DNA of 47,101 bases from Synergistaceae bacterium. Its GTDB lineage: Bacteria > Synergistota > Synergistia > Synergistales > Synergistaceae. A program made the position numbers and the translations under genes. Within the stretch, counting starts at the first letter, position 1. Each line of letters opens with the position of its first letter. Below the pieces are notes generated by a model. It did no database searches and was not told where the DNA came from. It was given only the letters and a program-made list of their open reading frames with translations. The stretch lies in the NCBI GenBank assembly GCA_031258255.1, contig JAIRNC010000058.1:1-47101 (forward strand), read 5' to 3'. Shown one piece after another: positions 25,283 to 32,632 of the stretch.

Positions 25283-25311
25283 AATATAATGCATTAGCGG
25301 AGTAAAGTCAA
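25283..25311 (-). promoter_or_regulatory. Promoter of the H4MPT operon
   Basis: On the minus strand TTGACT (25311-25306), a 17-nt spacer and TATATT (25288-25283) form a near-consensus sigma-70 promoter. Transcription would start about 200 nt before the DUF2193-like ATG. Confidence 0.75.
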
Positions 25312-25388
25312 GTTTCAGTTGTTGTTTGTGTGTTTTGTTGTTCGTCTGTGATAATGTCCGCTCATAACTCATCAGCGAAAATGTCCTC

Positions 25389-25493
25389 ATGGAACAGGAG
25401 AGATTGACATTGAGCAGAGATGAGTCGAAGCGAGTGAAAGTTCTGGAACGGGTATTGTCGGGAAGCATGACATATCGGGTTCTCGACAGTTGA
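25389..25493 (+). pseudogene. N-terminal relic of an ISNCY-type transposase
   Basis: ATG 25389 opens a 34-codon frame (LSRDESKRVKVLERVLSG) that reads like the start of ISNCY/IS1202-like transposases, where this segment precedes the helix-turn-helix. It stops at 25493 before the HTH. Upstream AATGTCCGCTCATAA and AAAATGTCCTCATG look like an insertion-sequence end. The rest of the transposase is absent, so this is a deletion remnant. Confidence 0.45.
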
Positions 25494-25577
25494 TATAGAA
25501 AATAATCACCTTCTACTGTTGTCCAACAATATCTTCTTGGAGTCCTGGTTTTTCAAGCATAAATAACATAGGTTTCA

Positions 25578-25775
25578 CTATCGTGCATTGCGGCGTCTAA
25601 TCCTTTCGGCAATATCATCAATAGTAATGCCGTTGAGCAAGGCTTCGCGATCTTCTGTGTAATTACCAGCGCTGTTTTCAAACTGTCTTAGGAAATTTAT
25701 CGCTCCTATCGTCCCAAGCTCCTTAAAGAGGGCATTTAAGCCTCTTTCTCTTATTTCTGCAAGATTACTGTTCAT
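25578..25775 (-). CDS. Small partner of a PIN-domain protein, putative antitoxin
   Basis: 65 residues, overlapping the PIN gene stop by 11 nt. The pattern GLNALFKELGTIGAINFLRQFE...GNYTEDRE...ITIDDIAERIRR is that of small proteins repeatedly encoded beside PIN-domain genes of the YLDNCCLNRPFD type. It lacks a classic DNA-binding motif. An antitoxin role is inferred from pairing; order here is toxin first. Confidence 0.6.
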   Translation of the reverse strand: MNSNLAEIRERGLNALFKELGTIGAINFLRQFENSAGNYTEDREALLNGITIDDIAERIRRRNAR

Positions 25776-26208
25776 AGAGCACCTCCATCAACCATTTCAA
25801 TGGGTTATTGATTTTAATTTTTACATCAACCCTTTGTGTAGCATTAAGCAACCTACGATCAGTTGTAAGGAAAATATCGGCTTCCCCAAATTCCGCGCTT
25901 GCAACATGAAGCGCGTCATAAGGTTTAATGCCGTGTTTTTCGAGTTCTTTCGCCCTTGTTACTATTTCCTCGGTCAACTCGACATAAAGTGTAGCGGATT
26001 GGCACAGCAACAATATTTTTTGTTTCTTGACCTTATCGGCAATCATTGACATCTCATCGAACAAAACATCGCTCCCAAAAAAATCCCAATCTCCAATCTC
26101 GCATCGGTCAATAATTGCCAAAACTGACTCGCTTTCCATACGCACTGCATTATCATCTAAGTTATCGAATGGCCGGTTCAAACAACAGTTGTCTAAATAT
26201 ATTCTCAT
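25765..26208 (-). CDS. PIN-domain protein, putative toxin ribonuclease
   Basis: 147 residues. Typical PIN layout: an N-terminal aspartate in IYLDNCCLNRPFDNL, an acidic centre (GSDVLFDEMS), KPYDALHVASAEFGEADIFLTTDRRLL at the C-terminal half with conserved Asp residues. PIN proteins are Mg-dependent ribonucleases and often toxins. Codon use and AT content are unlike the GC-rich C1 genes on either side, pointing to transfer. With the small downstream gene it forms a likely toxin/antitoxin pair between two IS relics. Confidence 0.8.
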   Translation of the reverse strand: MRIYLDNCCLNRPFDNLDDNAVRMESESVLAIIDRCEIGDWDFFGSDVLFDEMSMIADKVKKQKILLLCQSATLYVELTEEIVTRAKELEKHGIKPYDALHVASAEFGEADIFLTTDRRLLNATQRVDVKIKINNPLKWLMEVLYEQ

Positions 26209-26354
26209 ATTTCATCGCCTTTTCGGAGAAGCGCCAAAACTGTTATCCCATCCGTTTCTCCATGTCCATGTGTTTCATGCGACCATTCGCTATCATATTG
26301 GCCTTGTCTGCCTTCGTCAAGCGATTTTCTGTCGTCGATATTTGCGATATTCCG

Positions 26355-26474
26355 CAGTATTCCAAATGCCGGTCCATATCGGAGCATACCGAGCACCCTG
26401 TCGCGAAGTGGGCCAGATTCCTGCGGGTATCCCTAAGCAGCTATGACGCATGGAAGAAAAACCGGCCTTTCCGT
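26355..26474 (+). pseudogene. Fragment of an IS3-family OrfB transposase
   Basis: In one plus frame, the peptide around ISEHTEHPVAKWARFLRV then SLSSYDAWKKNRP resembles the N-terminal end of IS3-family OrfB (commonly EHPVxxMCRVLGVSRSGYYAWKxR). Upstream and downstream reading does not continue as transposase. It is a short degenerate relic. I see nothing convincing in 26209-26354. Confidence 0.5.
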
Positions 26475-26508
26475 GAGTGTGTGTTGTCAAGTTTTGCTGA
26501 ATTATTGC

Positions 26509-26537
26509 TTGACAGTTCATATAGCTTGCCCTATCAT
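26509..26537 (+). promoter_or_regulatory. Likely promoter of the GPH transporter/fmd operon
   Basis: A consensus TTGACA (26509-26514), a 17-nt spacer and TATCAT (26532-26537). A second weaker pair, TTGTTA and TATAAA, sits at 26634-26661. Between these and the first ORF is a GAATAG-TTCG-CTATTC hairpin (26682-26697) with a UUCG-type loop. Confidence 0.6.
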
Positions 26538-26763
26538 TTCAAGCTAATTAAAATAATCCTTAACTTCACTTTGGAAATGATACGCAGTGGCTGCTTCTGG
26601 CAACGGAGAGAGGGGTGGGCCGTATACGCTGATTTGTTAAAAGTTGCCTTGAAGCTATAAAGTGGCGGCTCGCTGTCATGCGAATAGTTCGCTATTCAGG
26701 TGTTTTACGCCCTCAGTTCCATCCGAGAGAACGAGGCAGACAATTACGGAGGAGTGAGATTAG

Positions 26764-26853
26764 GTGGAGAACTTATTGGCATTGACGGAACAGGGGCGTT
26801 TTTCATCCCATGGACTGTGCGAGCGGATTTACGCAGCGGACAGGGACTGGTGA
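26764..26853 (+). CDS. Small ORF (29 aa) directly upstream of the GPH transporter
   Basis: GTG 26764 has an excellent GGAGGAG ribosome site 9 nt upstream and a 29-codon frame (MENLLALTEQGRFSS...) ending 5 nt before the transporter ATG. It is too short for the ORF track. It could be a leader peptide coupling translation into the transporter, or the 5' relic of a deleted gene. I do not recognise the peptide. Confidence 0.4.
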   Translation: MENLLALTEQGRFSSHGLCERIYAADRDW

Positions 26854-26858
26854 ATCAG

Positions 26859-28355
26859 ATGCCTGACAAATCAGAGCAGACCACAGAGACATCGACCAAG
26901 AAGGTCCCCTTTTCAACGAACCTCGCCTATGCCATAGGCGGGTTCCCGGATTTTTTCCCGTACAACCTCTTCTACATCTATTTCCTCTTCTTCTTCACCG
27001 ACATAGCCGGGTTCGACCCCGGCATCGGCGGGACGATCTGCATGATCGTGATCATCTGGGACGCGGTCACCGATCCTATGGTAGGCTACCTGTCCGACAA
27101 CTCCAAATCGAAGCGGGGCAGGAGGAGGCCCTTCATGGCCGCCGCGCTGATCCCTCTGGCGGTCACGACTGTGATGCTCTTTTCGACATTCGAGATGACC
27201 CAGAGGGGCGCTTTCTTTTACTACCTGACCATCGGCCTCCTGCTCTGGACGTTCTTCACAATGTACGACATCCCTTACTACGCGCTGGGAGCGGAGTTGA
27301 CGGACGATTTCGACGAACGGGGCAATATGCGCATAATCCTCGGCGTCCCGATGTTCGTCGCCGGGTGGATCGAATACGCCGGCCCCATGTTCATCTGGGA
27401 CTGGGTGTCGAAATTAGGCATGGATAAATACCTATGGATGAATTCCGACCAGTTCGCGTGGTTCTTGTCCGCCCTCATCCTGGAAACTATAGCGGTGGCC
27501 TGCGGGTATTACTGCATCCGGAAGACCAAGGGGACTGAGCTCATAGACAGGGATCCCGAAAAGGCGGCCAGAAATATGGTGAGCGGCAAGCAATTCATAA
27601 AAAATTACATCGAGCTCTGCCAGGACAGGTCGGTGAAATGGCTGTCTCTTTTTGCCGCCTCGGGCAGCTTCGTATACGCGATAGCGCAGGGCAGCTTCGT
27701 ATACCTGATGGCGAACAATTTAGGGCTCTCCGAGTCGATGCAGGGGACTTACTGGACGTTTGACGCGCTTATCGCGCTGGCGCACCTGCCGCTCATGAAT
27801 TACATCTCGCGCAGGCTCGGCAAGAAACAGTGCGTGTTGCTTTATACGCTCATAGCGAGCGCGGGCTGCTTTGCGTTCTTCTTTATAGGGATAAGGAGTT
27901 TCCTGTATCTGTGCATATTCGATGTCTGCTACCTCTTCTTCAGCACGTCGTTCTGGACAGTCGGAAGCGCCCTCGTGCTGGACTGTGGCGAAGTGGACGA
28001 ATTTGTCACGGGGCAGAGGCGAGAGGCGGCGATTCAGGGCAATTTCTCCTTTGCCACGAAGATCGGCGCGGCGGCGGCCACGTTTTTCAACGGCTGGATG
28101 CTCGAACTGCTGGGCTACGACGGGATGGCCCAGGAACAGACCGCCCAGACACTGCGCGGCATCCTGACGCTGAACACCCTCGTGCCGGCCATCATGCTCA
28201 TCGTCACCGCCACTCTACTCGTAATGTACCCGATAAACAAGAAGAACTACAACCTACTGCTGAACGCCCTCGCGCAGAAGAAGGAGGGCAAGCCCTACAG
28301 CACGGAGGGCTTTGAAAAACTGCTGCCGGCGAACTTCGACCACAGCCATCCCTGA
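26859..28355 (+). CDS. GPH-family cation symporter (MFS_2)
   Basis: 498 residues with about 12 membrane segments. The pattern NLAYAIGGFPDFFPYNLFYIYFLFF, then DAVTDPMVGYLSDNSKSKRGRRRPFM, is that of glycoside-pentoside-hexuronide:cation symporters. A late DCGEVDEFVTGQRREAAIQG segment also fits. The start is ATG 26859; the ORF-track extension to 26700 runs through leader sequence. It stops 31 nt before fmdD, so it is probably in the fmd operon. The substrate is unknown; linkage suggests it may import a C1-yielding organic compound, which is inference. Confidence 0.85.
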   Translation: MPDKSEQTTETSTKKVPFSTNLAYAIGGFPDFFPYNLFYIYFLFFFTDIAGFDPGIGGTICMIVIIWDAVTDPMVGYLSDNSKSKRGRRRPFMAAALIPLAVTTVMLFSTFEMTQRGAFFYYLTIGLLLWTFFTMYDIPYYALGAELTDDFDERGNMRIILGVPMFVAGWIEYAGPMFIWDWVSKLGMDKYLWMNSDQFAWFLSALILETIAVACGYYCIRKTKGTELIDRDPEKAARNMVSGKQFIKNYIELCQDRSVKWLSLFAASGSFVYAIAQGSFVYLMANNLGLSESMQGTYWTFDALIALAHLPLMNYISRRLGKKQCVLLYTLIASAGCFAFFFIGIRSFLYLCIFDVCYLFFSTSFWTVGSALVLDCGEVDEFVTGQRREAAIQGNFSFATKIGAAAATFFNGWMLELLGYDGMAQEQTAQTLRGILTLNTLVPAIMLIVTATLLVMYPINKKNYNLLLNALAQKKEGKPYSTEGFEKLLPANFDHSHP

Positions 28356-28386
28356 TCCCGGCAAGCGCGAACGGGAGGTATCGTAC

Positions 28387-28728
28387 ATGGCAGCCAAACA
28401 GGGTTTTTTGATCACGGTGCGCACGGCCAAGCAGGGCAACGCGATGGAGAGGGGCAAATATTGCGCCGATTACGTCGCGGAGACCGCAACGCTCACCCTC
28501 AGCCCTCGTGATTACCAGGAACTGGCGTTGAAGGAGGGGCAGAGAGCGCGCGTCCGCAGCGATTCCGGCCAGGTGCTGGTCACATGCCGCAGCGCGGAGG
28601 GGCCGGACGGCGTGTTCTTCTTGCCATTGGGCCCGACGGCCAACGAGCTGATCGGCGAGCAGACCTACGGCACCGGCGTGCCGAGCTATAAAGGCTTTAC
28701 GGTGGAAATAGAAGCTGCGCAGGAGTAG
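28387..28728 (+). CDS. fmdD: Formylmethanofuran dehydrogenase subunit D
   Basis: 113 residues forming a molybdopterin-dinucleotide-binding beta-barrel domain. The segment VFFLPLGPTANELIGEQTYG then TGVPSYKG matches the end of archaeal FwdD/FmdD. In methanogens this domain caps the bis-pterin Mo or W cofactor of subunit B. The hydrolytic Fhc complex of methylotrophs lacks it, so its presence argues for a redox-active enzyme. The ATG follows GGGAGGT; the ORF-track start at 28312 lies inside the transporter gene. Confidence 0.85.
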   Translation: MAAKQGFLITVRTAKQGNAMERGKYCADYVAETATLTLSPRDYQELALKEGQRARVRSDSGQVLVTCRSAEGPDGVFFLPLGPTANELIGEQTYGTGVPSYKGFTVEIEAAQE

Positions 28729-28798
28729 GAAAGGGCTATATATAAATCAGCCTTTCCCAAAGGGCAGGCTGTCTTGTTTATGGAAGGGATGACGCGCC

Positions 28799-30097
28799 AT
28801 GACTGTAACTGTCCATAAAGACGTCGTATGCACCTTTTGCGGCGCGCTGTGCGACGATCTGGAGATGCATGTGGAGGACAACCGGGTGATCGACGTAAAA
28901 AACGTCTGCGGCATCGGCCGCAGCAAGGCGCTCCACGGCGACAACGACAAGCCAGAGTGCCGCGTCTATGGGATGCCTGCCACGCTGGAGCGGGCCTATG
29001 ACGCGGCGGCGGAGATTTTGAGCCAGGCAAAATCACCGCTGGTCTACGGGTTCAGCAGCACGGTGGCCGAGGCGAACCGAGTGGGGGTAGAGCTGGCGGA
29101 GATACTGCGCGCCGGCCTCGACAACTGCTCCAGCTACTGCCACGGGCCGGGGGTGCTCGCCCGTCAGCACGTGGGCCTGCCAACCTGTACCCTGGGTGAG
29201 GCCAAGAACCGCGCCGACCTGGTGGTGTTCTGGGGCGCCAACCCCATGGAAAGCCACATGCGCCATTTCAGCCGTTATTCGGTGCAGGCCAAGGGCATGT
29301 ACACGCCGCTCGGGCGCAAGGACCGCAAGTTAGTCGTGGTGGACGTGAGGCCCACCCCCAGCTCCAAGAACGCCGATTTATTCTTCCAGGTGATCCCCGG
29401 GAGCGATTATGAGATCGCCACCGTGCTGCGGGCGCTGGTCTGCGAACTGCCCTTGCCCACGCTCACCGACGACAGCCTGGTGGGCGGGGTGCCGCTGTCC
29501 AGATGGCGGGAACTCGTTGGGCTGCTCAGGGAATGCAAATACGGCGTGGTGTTCTTCGGCATAGGGCTGACCCAGAGTCAGGGCAAAGATTTAAACGTGG
29601 AGCAGCTGATCCGCCTGGTCAGCGACTGCAATCGCTACACGCGCGTCTACGCCATGCCGATGCGCGGACATGCCAACGTCAACGGCAACAATCAAGTGTT
29701 CGTCTGGCAGACGGGATATCCGCTGGCGATCAGCTTCAATCGCGGCTATCCGCGCTTCAACCCCGGAGAGTTCAGCGTTATCGACATGCTCAACCGCGGC
29801 GACGTGGACGCCGCGCTGATCGTGGCCACTGACCCGGCCGCCCATCTGCCTCACACCGCGGTCGAGGGGCTGAAGAAGATCCCCACGATCGTCTTGGATC
29901 CGGTCAACTCCCTGACCACGGCGTGGGCGGATGTGGTCATCCCCGTAGCCACGTCCGGGCTGAGCGCGGACGGCACCTACTACCGCATGGACAACGTGCC
30001 CATTCGCCTGCGTAAAATCCTCGACTGCGAGTGGCCTGCGGATTTGGAGGTCTTGCAACGGATAAAGGAGAGGGTTCTCCATGCTAAAAATCATTAA
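28799..30097 (+). CDS. fmdB: Formylmethanofuran dehydrogenase subunit B (catalytic, Mo/W)
   Basis: 432 residues, homologous along its length to archaeal FwdB/FmdB. It reduces CO2 to formate, or the reverse, at a Mo/W-bis-pterin site. All four 4Fe-4S cysteines are present (C11, C14, C18, C37, in VVCTFCGALCDDL and NVCGIG). The metal-ligand cysteine is also kept (C114 in SSYCHGPG), a position lost in bacterial FhcB as I recall. Further matches are FWGANPMESHMRH and AMPMRGHANVNG. It overlaps fmdA by 17 nt. No polyferredoxin subunit (FwdF/FwdG) is encoded nearby, so the electron partner is unknown. Confidence 0.92.
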   Translation: MTVTVHKDVVCTFCGALCDDLEMHVEDNRVIDVKNVCGIGRSKALHGDNDKPECRVYGMPATLERAYDAAAEILSQAKSPLVYGFSSTVAEANRVGVELAEILRAGLDNCSSYCHGPGVLARQHVGLPTCTLGEAKNRADLVVFWGANPMESHMRHFSRYSVQAKGMYTPLGRKDRKLVVVDVRPTPSSKNADLFFQVIPGSDYEIATVLRALVCELPLPTLTDDSLVGGVPLSRWRELVGLLRECKYGVVFFGIGLTQSQGKDLNVEQLIRLVSDCNRYTRVYAMPMRGHANVNGNNQVFVWQTGYPLAISFNRGYPRFNPGEFSVIDMLNRGDVDAALIVATDPAAHLPHTAVEGLKKIPTIVLDPVNSLTTAWADVVIPVATSGLSADGTYYRMDNVPIRLRKILDCEWPADLEVLQRIKERVLHAKNH

Positions 30098-31730
30098 CGG
30101 CGCCCTTTACGACCCTGCCCAGGAAATCAACGGCCAGATCAGGGCCGTGTGCGTCGGCGACGACGGCAAGATCCGCGATGCGCCGCCTGAAGGGCAGCCA
30201 TGCGAGACCGTCGATGCCGCTGGCTGTGCGGTGATGGCGGGCGGCGTCGATATCCACAGCCATATCGCCGGCACCAAGGTCAACAGCGCGCGCAGCATGT
30301 GTCCGGAGGATCATTACGACCATTTCAAGCCACACACGGCCACGACCAGGGCCGGAACCGGCTTTACCGTGCCAACCAGCTTCTACACGGGCTATGAGTA
30401 CGCCGGGCTTGGCTACACCACGGTGTTCGAGGCGGCTGTCCCGCCCCTGGAAGCCCGCCACGCCCATGAGGAGCTGCTGGACGTGCCGATTATCGATACC
30501 GGCGCCTATACGCTGATGGGCAACAATTACATGGTCATGCAGATACTCGCGGAGGAGGATCCCGTAGGGCGCAGGGAGCGGCTGCGCGATTTGATCTCCT
30601 GGCTGCTTGAGAGCACAAAGGGATACGCAGTCAAGGTGGTCAACCCAGGCGGGGTGGAGAGCTGGAAATGGGCTCAGGGCATACAAAACCTGGACACGCC
30701 GATCCCGCCTTTCGGGGTGACGCCGCGACAGATCATGACGGGCCTGGCAGAGGCGGTCCGCGACCTCGGGCTGCCTCACGGTATGCACTTGCACTGCAAC
30801 CACCTGGGCGAGGCCGGCAACTACATAACCACGCTGGAAACCATGCGGGCGCTAGACGGCCTGCCCGTTCACATGACCCACCTGCAATTTCACGCTTACG
30901 GCCAAAACAAAAAGGGCACGCTCAAGTCAGCGGCCCGGGAACTGGCTGATTATATCAACGAGCACCCCAACGTCACCTGCGACGTAGGGCAGCTGGTCTT
31001 CGGCCCTGCCACTACCATGACCGCCGACGCGCCGATGCAGTACCGTCTGCACGTGGTGACCGGCCATAAGTGGATCAACAACGACGTTGAGATGGAGTCC
31101 GGCGCGGGTGTGGTTCCGCTCCAGTATAAGCCGAAGTCTCTGGTAAACGCCATCCAGTGGTGCATCGGGCTGGAATTGCTGCTGCTGGTCAAAAACCCGT
31201 GGCAGATCGTGCTGACCACCGATCACCCCAACGCCGGGCCTTTTTCCGCTTATCCGCAGATCATCCGTCTGCTCATGGACCGCGATTACCGCGCCTCGCA
31301 GATGGAGGCGCTGAACCCGCGCGTCGGCAAGCACACCGTGCTGTCGCAGTTGTCGCGCGAGTATACGCTGGAGGAGATCGCCGTCATAACGCGGTCCGCC
31401 GCCGCCAGGGCGCTGGGGCTGGCGCAAAGGGGCAACCTGAGCGTCGGTTCCTGCGGCGATATCGCCATCTACCGCGTTCAGGAGGACAAGGAGCGGATGT
31501 TCAGGCAGCCCGCGTACGTATTCAAGGACGGCGCGCTGGTCGTGCGCGACGGCACGGCCGTGCAAAGCCCGCAGGGGCGGCGGCTGCTGGTGCGGCTCGG
31601 CGACGCGGCCCTTCCAGATGACCTGGCGCAGGAATTCCACAACTACTACTCCATCACCCTGGCCAACTTTCCTGTGCAGGATGAATACACTCCCAGACCG
31701 GAGGTGATCCCATGCAAAAAAACGGCGTGA
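30081..31730 (+). CDS. fmdA: Formylmethanofuran dehydrogenase subunit A (amidohydrolase)
   Basis: 549 residues, the binuclear-metal amidohydrolase subunit that condenses formate with methanofuran. Metal-site motifs are complete: GGVDIHSHIAG, the lysine (to be carboxylated) in YAVKVVNPGG, HLHCNHLG, HMTHLQFHAYG and LTTDHPNAGPF. The ATG follows AAGGAGAGGG and overlaps fmdB by 17 nt; the 3' end overlaps ftr by 19 nt. It is the size of FwdA/FhcA (about 550-570 aa). Confidence 0.94.
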   Translation: MLKIINGALYDPAQEINGQIRAVCVGDDGKIRDAPPEGQPCETVDAAGCAVMAGGVDIHSHIAGTKVNSARSMCPEDHYDHFKPHTATTRAGTGFTVPTSFYTGYEYAGLGYTTVFEAAVPPLEARHAHEELLDVPIIDTGAYTLMGNNYMVMQILAEEDPVGRRERLRDLISWLLESTKGYAVKVVNPGGVESWKWAQGIQNLDTPIPPFGVTPRQIMTGLAEAVRDLGLPHGMHLHCNHLGEAGNYITTLETMRALDGLPVHMTHLQFHAYGQNKKGTLKSAARELADYINEHPNVTCDVGQLVFGPATTMTADAPMQYRLHVVTGHKWINNDVEMESGAGVVPLQYKPKSLVNAIQWCIGLELLLLVKNPWQIVLTTDHPNAGPFSAYPQIIRLLMDRDYRASQMEALNPRVGKHTVLSQLSREYTLEEIAVITRSAAARALGLAQRGNLSVGSCGDIAIYRVQEDKERMFRQPAYVFKDGALVVRDGTAVQSPQGRRLLVRLGDAALPDDLAQEFHNYYSITLANFPVQDEYTPRPEVIPCKKTA

Positions 31731-32632
31731 TGATCGAGGATACCTTTGCCGAGGCCTTCGGTATGCGCGGCTGCCGCCTCACCGTCACAGGGCCGAGCGA
31801 TCACTGGGCGCTCACCGCGGCGCGGGCCATTACCGGCTTCGCCACGTCGGTGATCGGCTGCGGCATCGAGGCTGACGTGGAGGGGCCTAGCCCGGCAACA
31901 CCTGACGACAGGCCCGGCTACGACTGCCTGTTTTTCGCCAATTCCTGGGACGGGCTGGCTAACGCCCTGCTCAACAGGGTCGGACAGGCGCTGATGACGT
32001 CGGTGGGGTCAGCCTGTTTCTGCGGGGCGCTGCCTGAAATCGCGCCAGACAGCGAAGATATCAGCCCCTTCGACATAGGCGGCAAGCTGCGCTTCTTCGG
32101 CGACGGCTATCAGTGCAGCAAAGTCATCGGCAACACGCGCTACTGGCGGGTGCCTGTCATGGACGGCGAGTTTTTGGTCGAAGAGACGTTTTTGATGATC
32201 AGGGCCGTGGGGGGAGGCAACTTTTTGCTGCTGGGGCCGAGCCACGCCGCCACCTTGGCTGCGGCTGAGGCCGCAGTGGCGGCCATCCGCCAACTGCGAG
32301 GCGTGGCGCTGCCCTTTCCCGGCGGCATGGTGCGCAGCGGCAGCCAGGTGGGCTCGCGCTACAAGTTCCTCAAGGCTTCAACCAACATATCGTATTGCCC
32401 GACAATCCGCGGCCGCCTGTCCGGCAGCGCGTTGCAGGAAGGCGACAACGCCGTGCTGGAGATCGTCATAGACGGCTTGACCGAAGCGCTGGTGGCCCAG
32501 GCCATGCGCGTCGGCATCGAGGCCGCCTGTGCTTGCGGCGGCATCCGCAAAATCACAGCCGGCAATTACGGCGGCAAGCTGGGCAAGTTTCATTTCCACT
32601 TGCATCAACTATTGGCAGGTGACGAGCGATGA
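31712..32632 (+). CDS. ftr: Formylmethanofuran:H4MPT formyltransferase
   Basis: 306 residues, normal for Ftr/FhcD. It moves the formyl group from methanofuran to N5 of H4MPT, linking the Fmd complex to Mch. Recognisable parts: IEDTFAEAFGMRGCRLTVTG, FPGGMVRSGSQVGSRYKFL, and KITAGNYGGKLGKFHFHL near the end. It has the strongest ribosome site in the operon (GGAGGTGAT before ATG), overlaps fmdA by 19 nt and fmdC by 4 nt (ATGA). Confidence 0.95.
   Translation: MQKNGVMIEDTFAEAFGMRGCRLTVTGPSDHWALTAARAITGFATSVIGCGIEADVEGPSPATPDDRPGYDCLFFANSWDGLANALLNRVGQALMTSVGSACFCGALPEIAPDSEDISPFDIGGKLRFFGDGYQCSKVIGNTRYWRVPVMDGEFLVEETFLMIRAVGGGNFLLLGPSHAATLAAAEAAVAAIRQLRGVALPFPGGMVRSGSQVGSRYKFLKASTNISYCPTIRGRLSGSALQEGDNAVLEIVIDGLTEALVAQAMRVGIEAACACGGIRKITAGNYGGKLGKFHFHLHQLLAGDER

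Noticed and set aside
25232-25468. 78-aa minus ORF in the H4MPT promoter region
   Set aside because: It spans the -35/-10 and leader and is antisense to the ISNCY relic; low-complexity Thr/Ser/Lys-rich translation.
26205-26396. 63-aa minus ORF ending in an ATGA overlap with the PIN gene start
   Set aside because: It has the right position for an upstream antitoxin, but much of it is antisense to the IS3 OrfB relic and it lacks a family pattern; the downstream 65-aa gene is the better partner.
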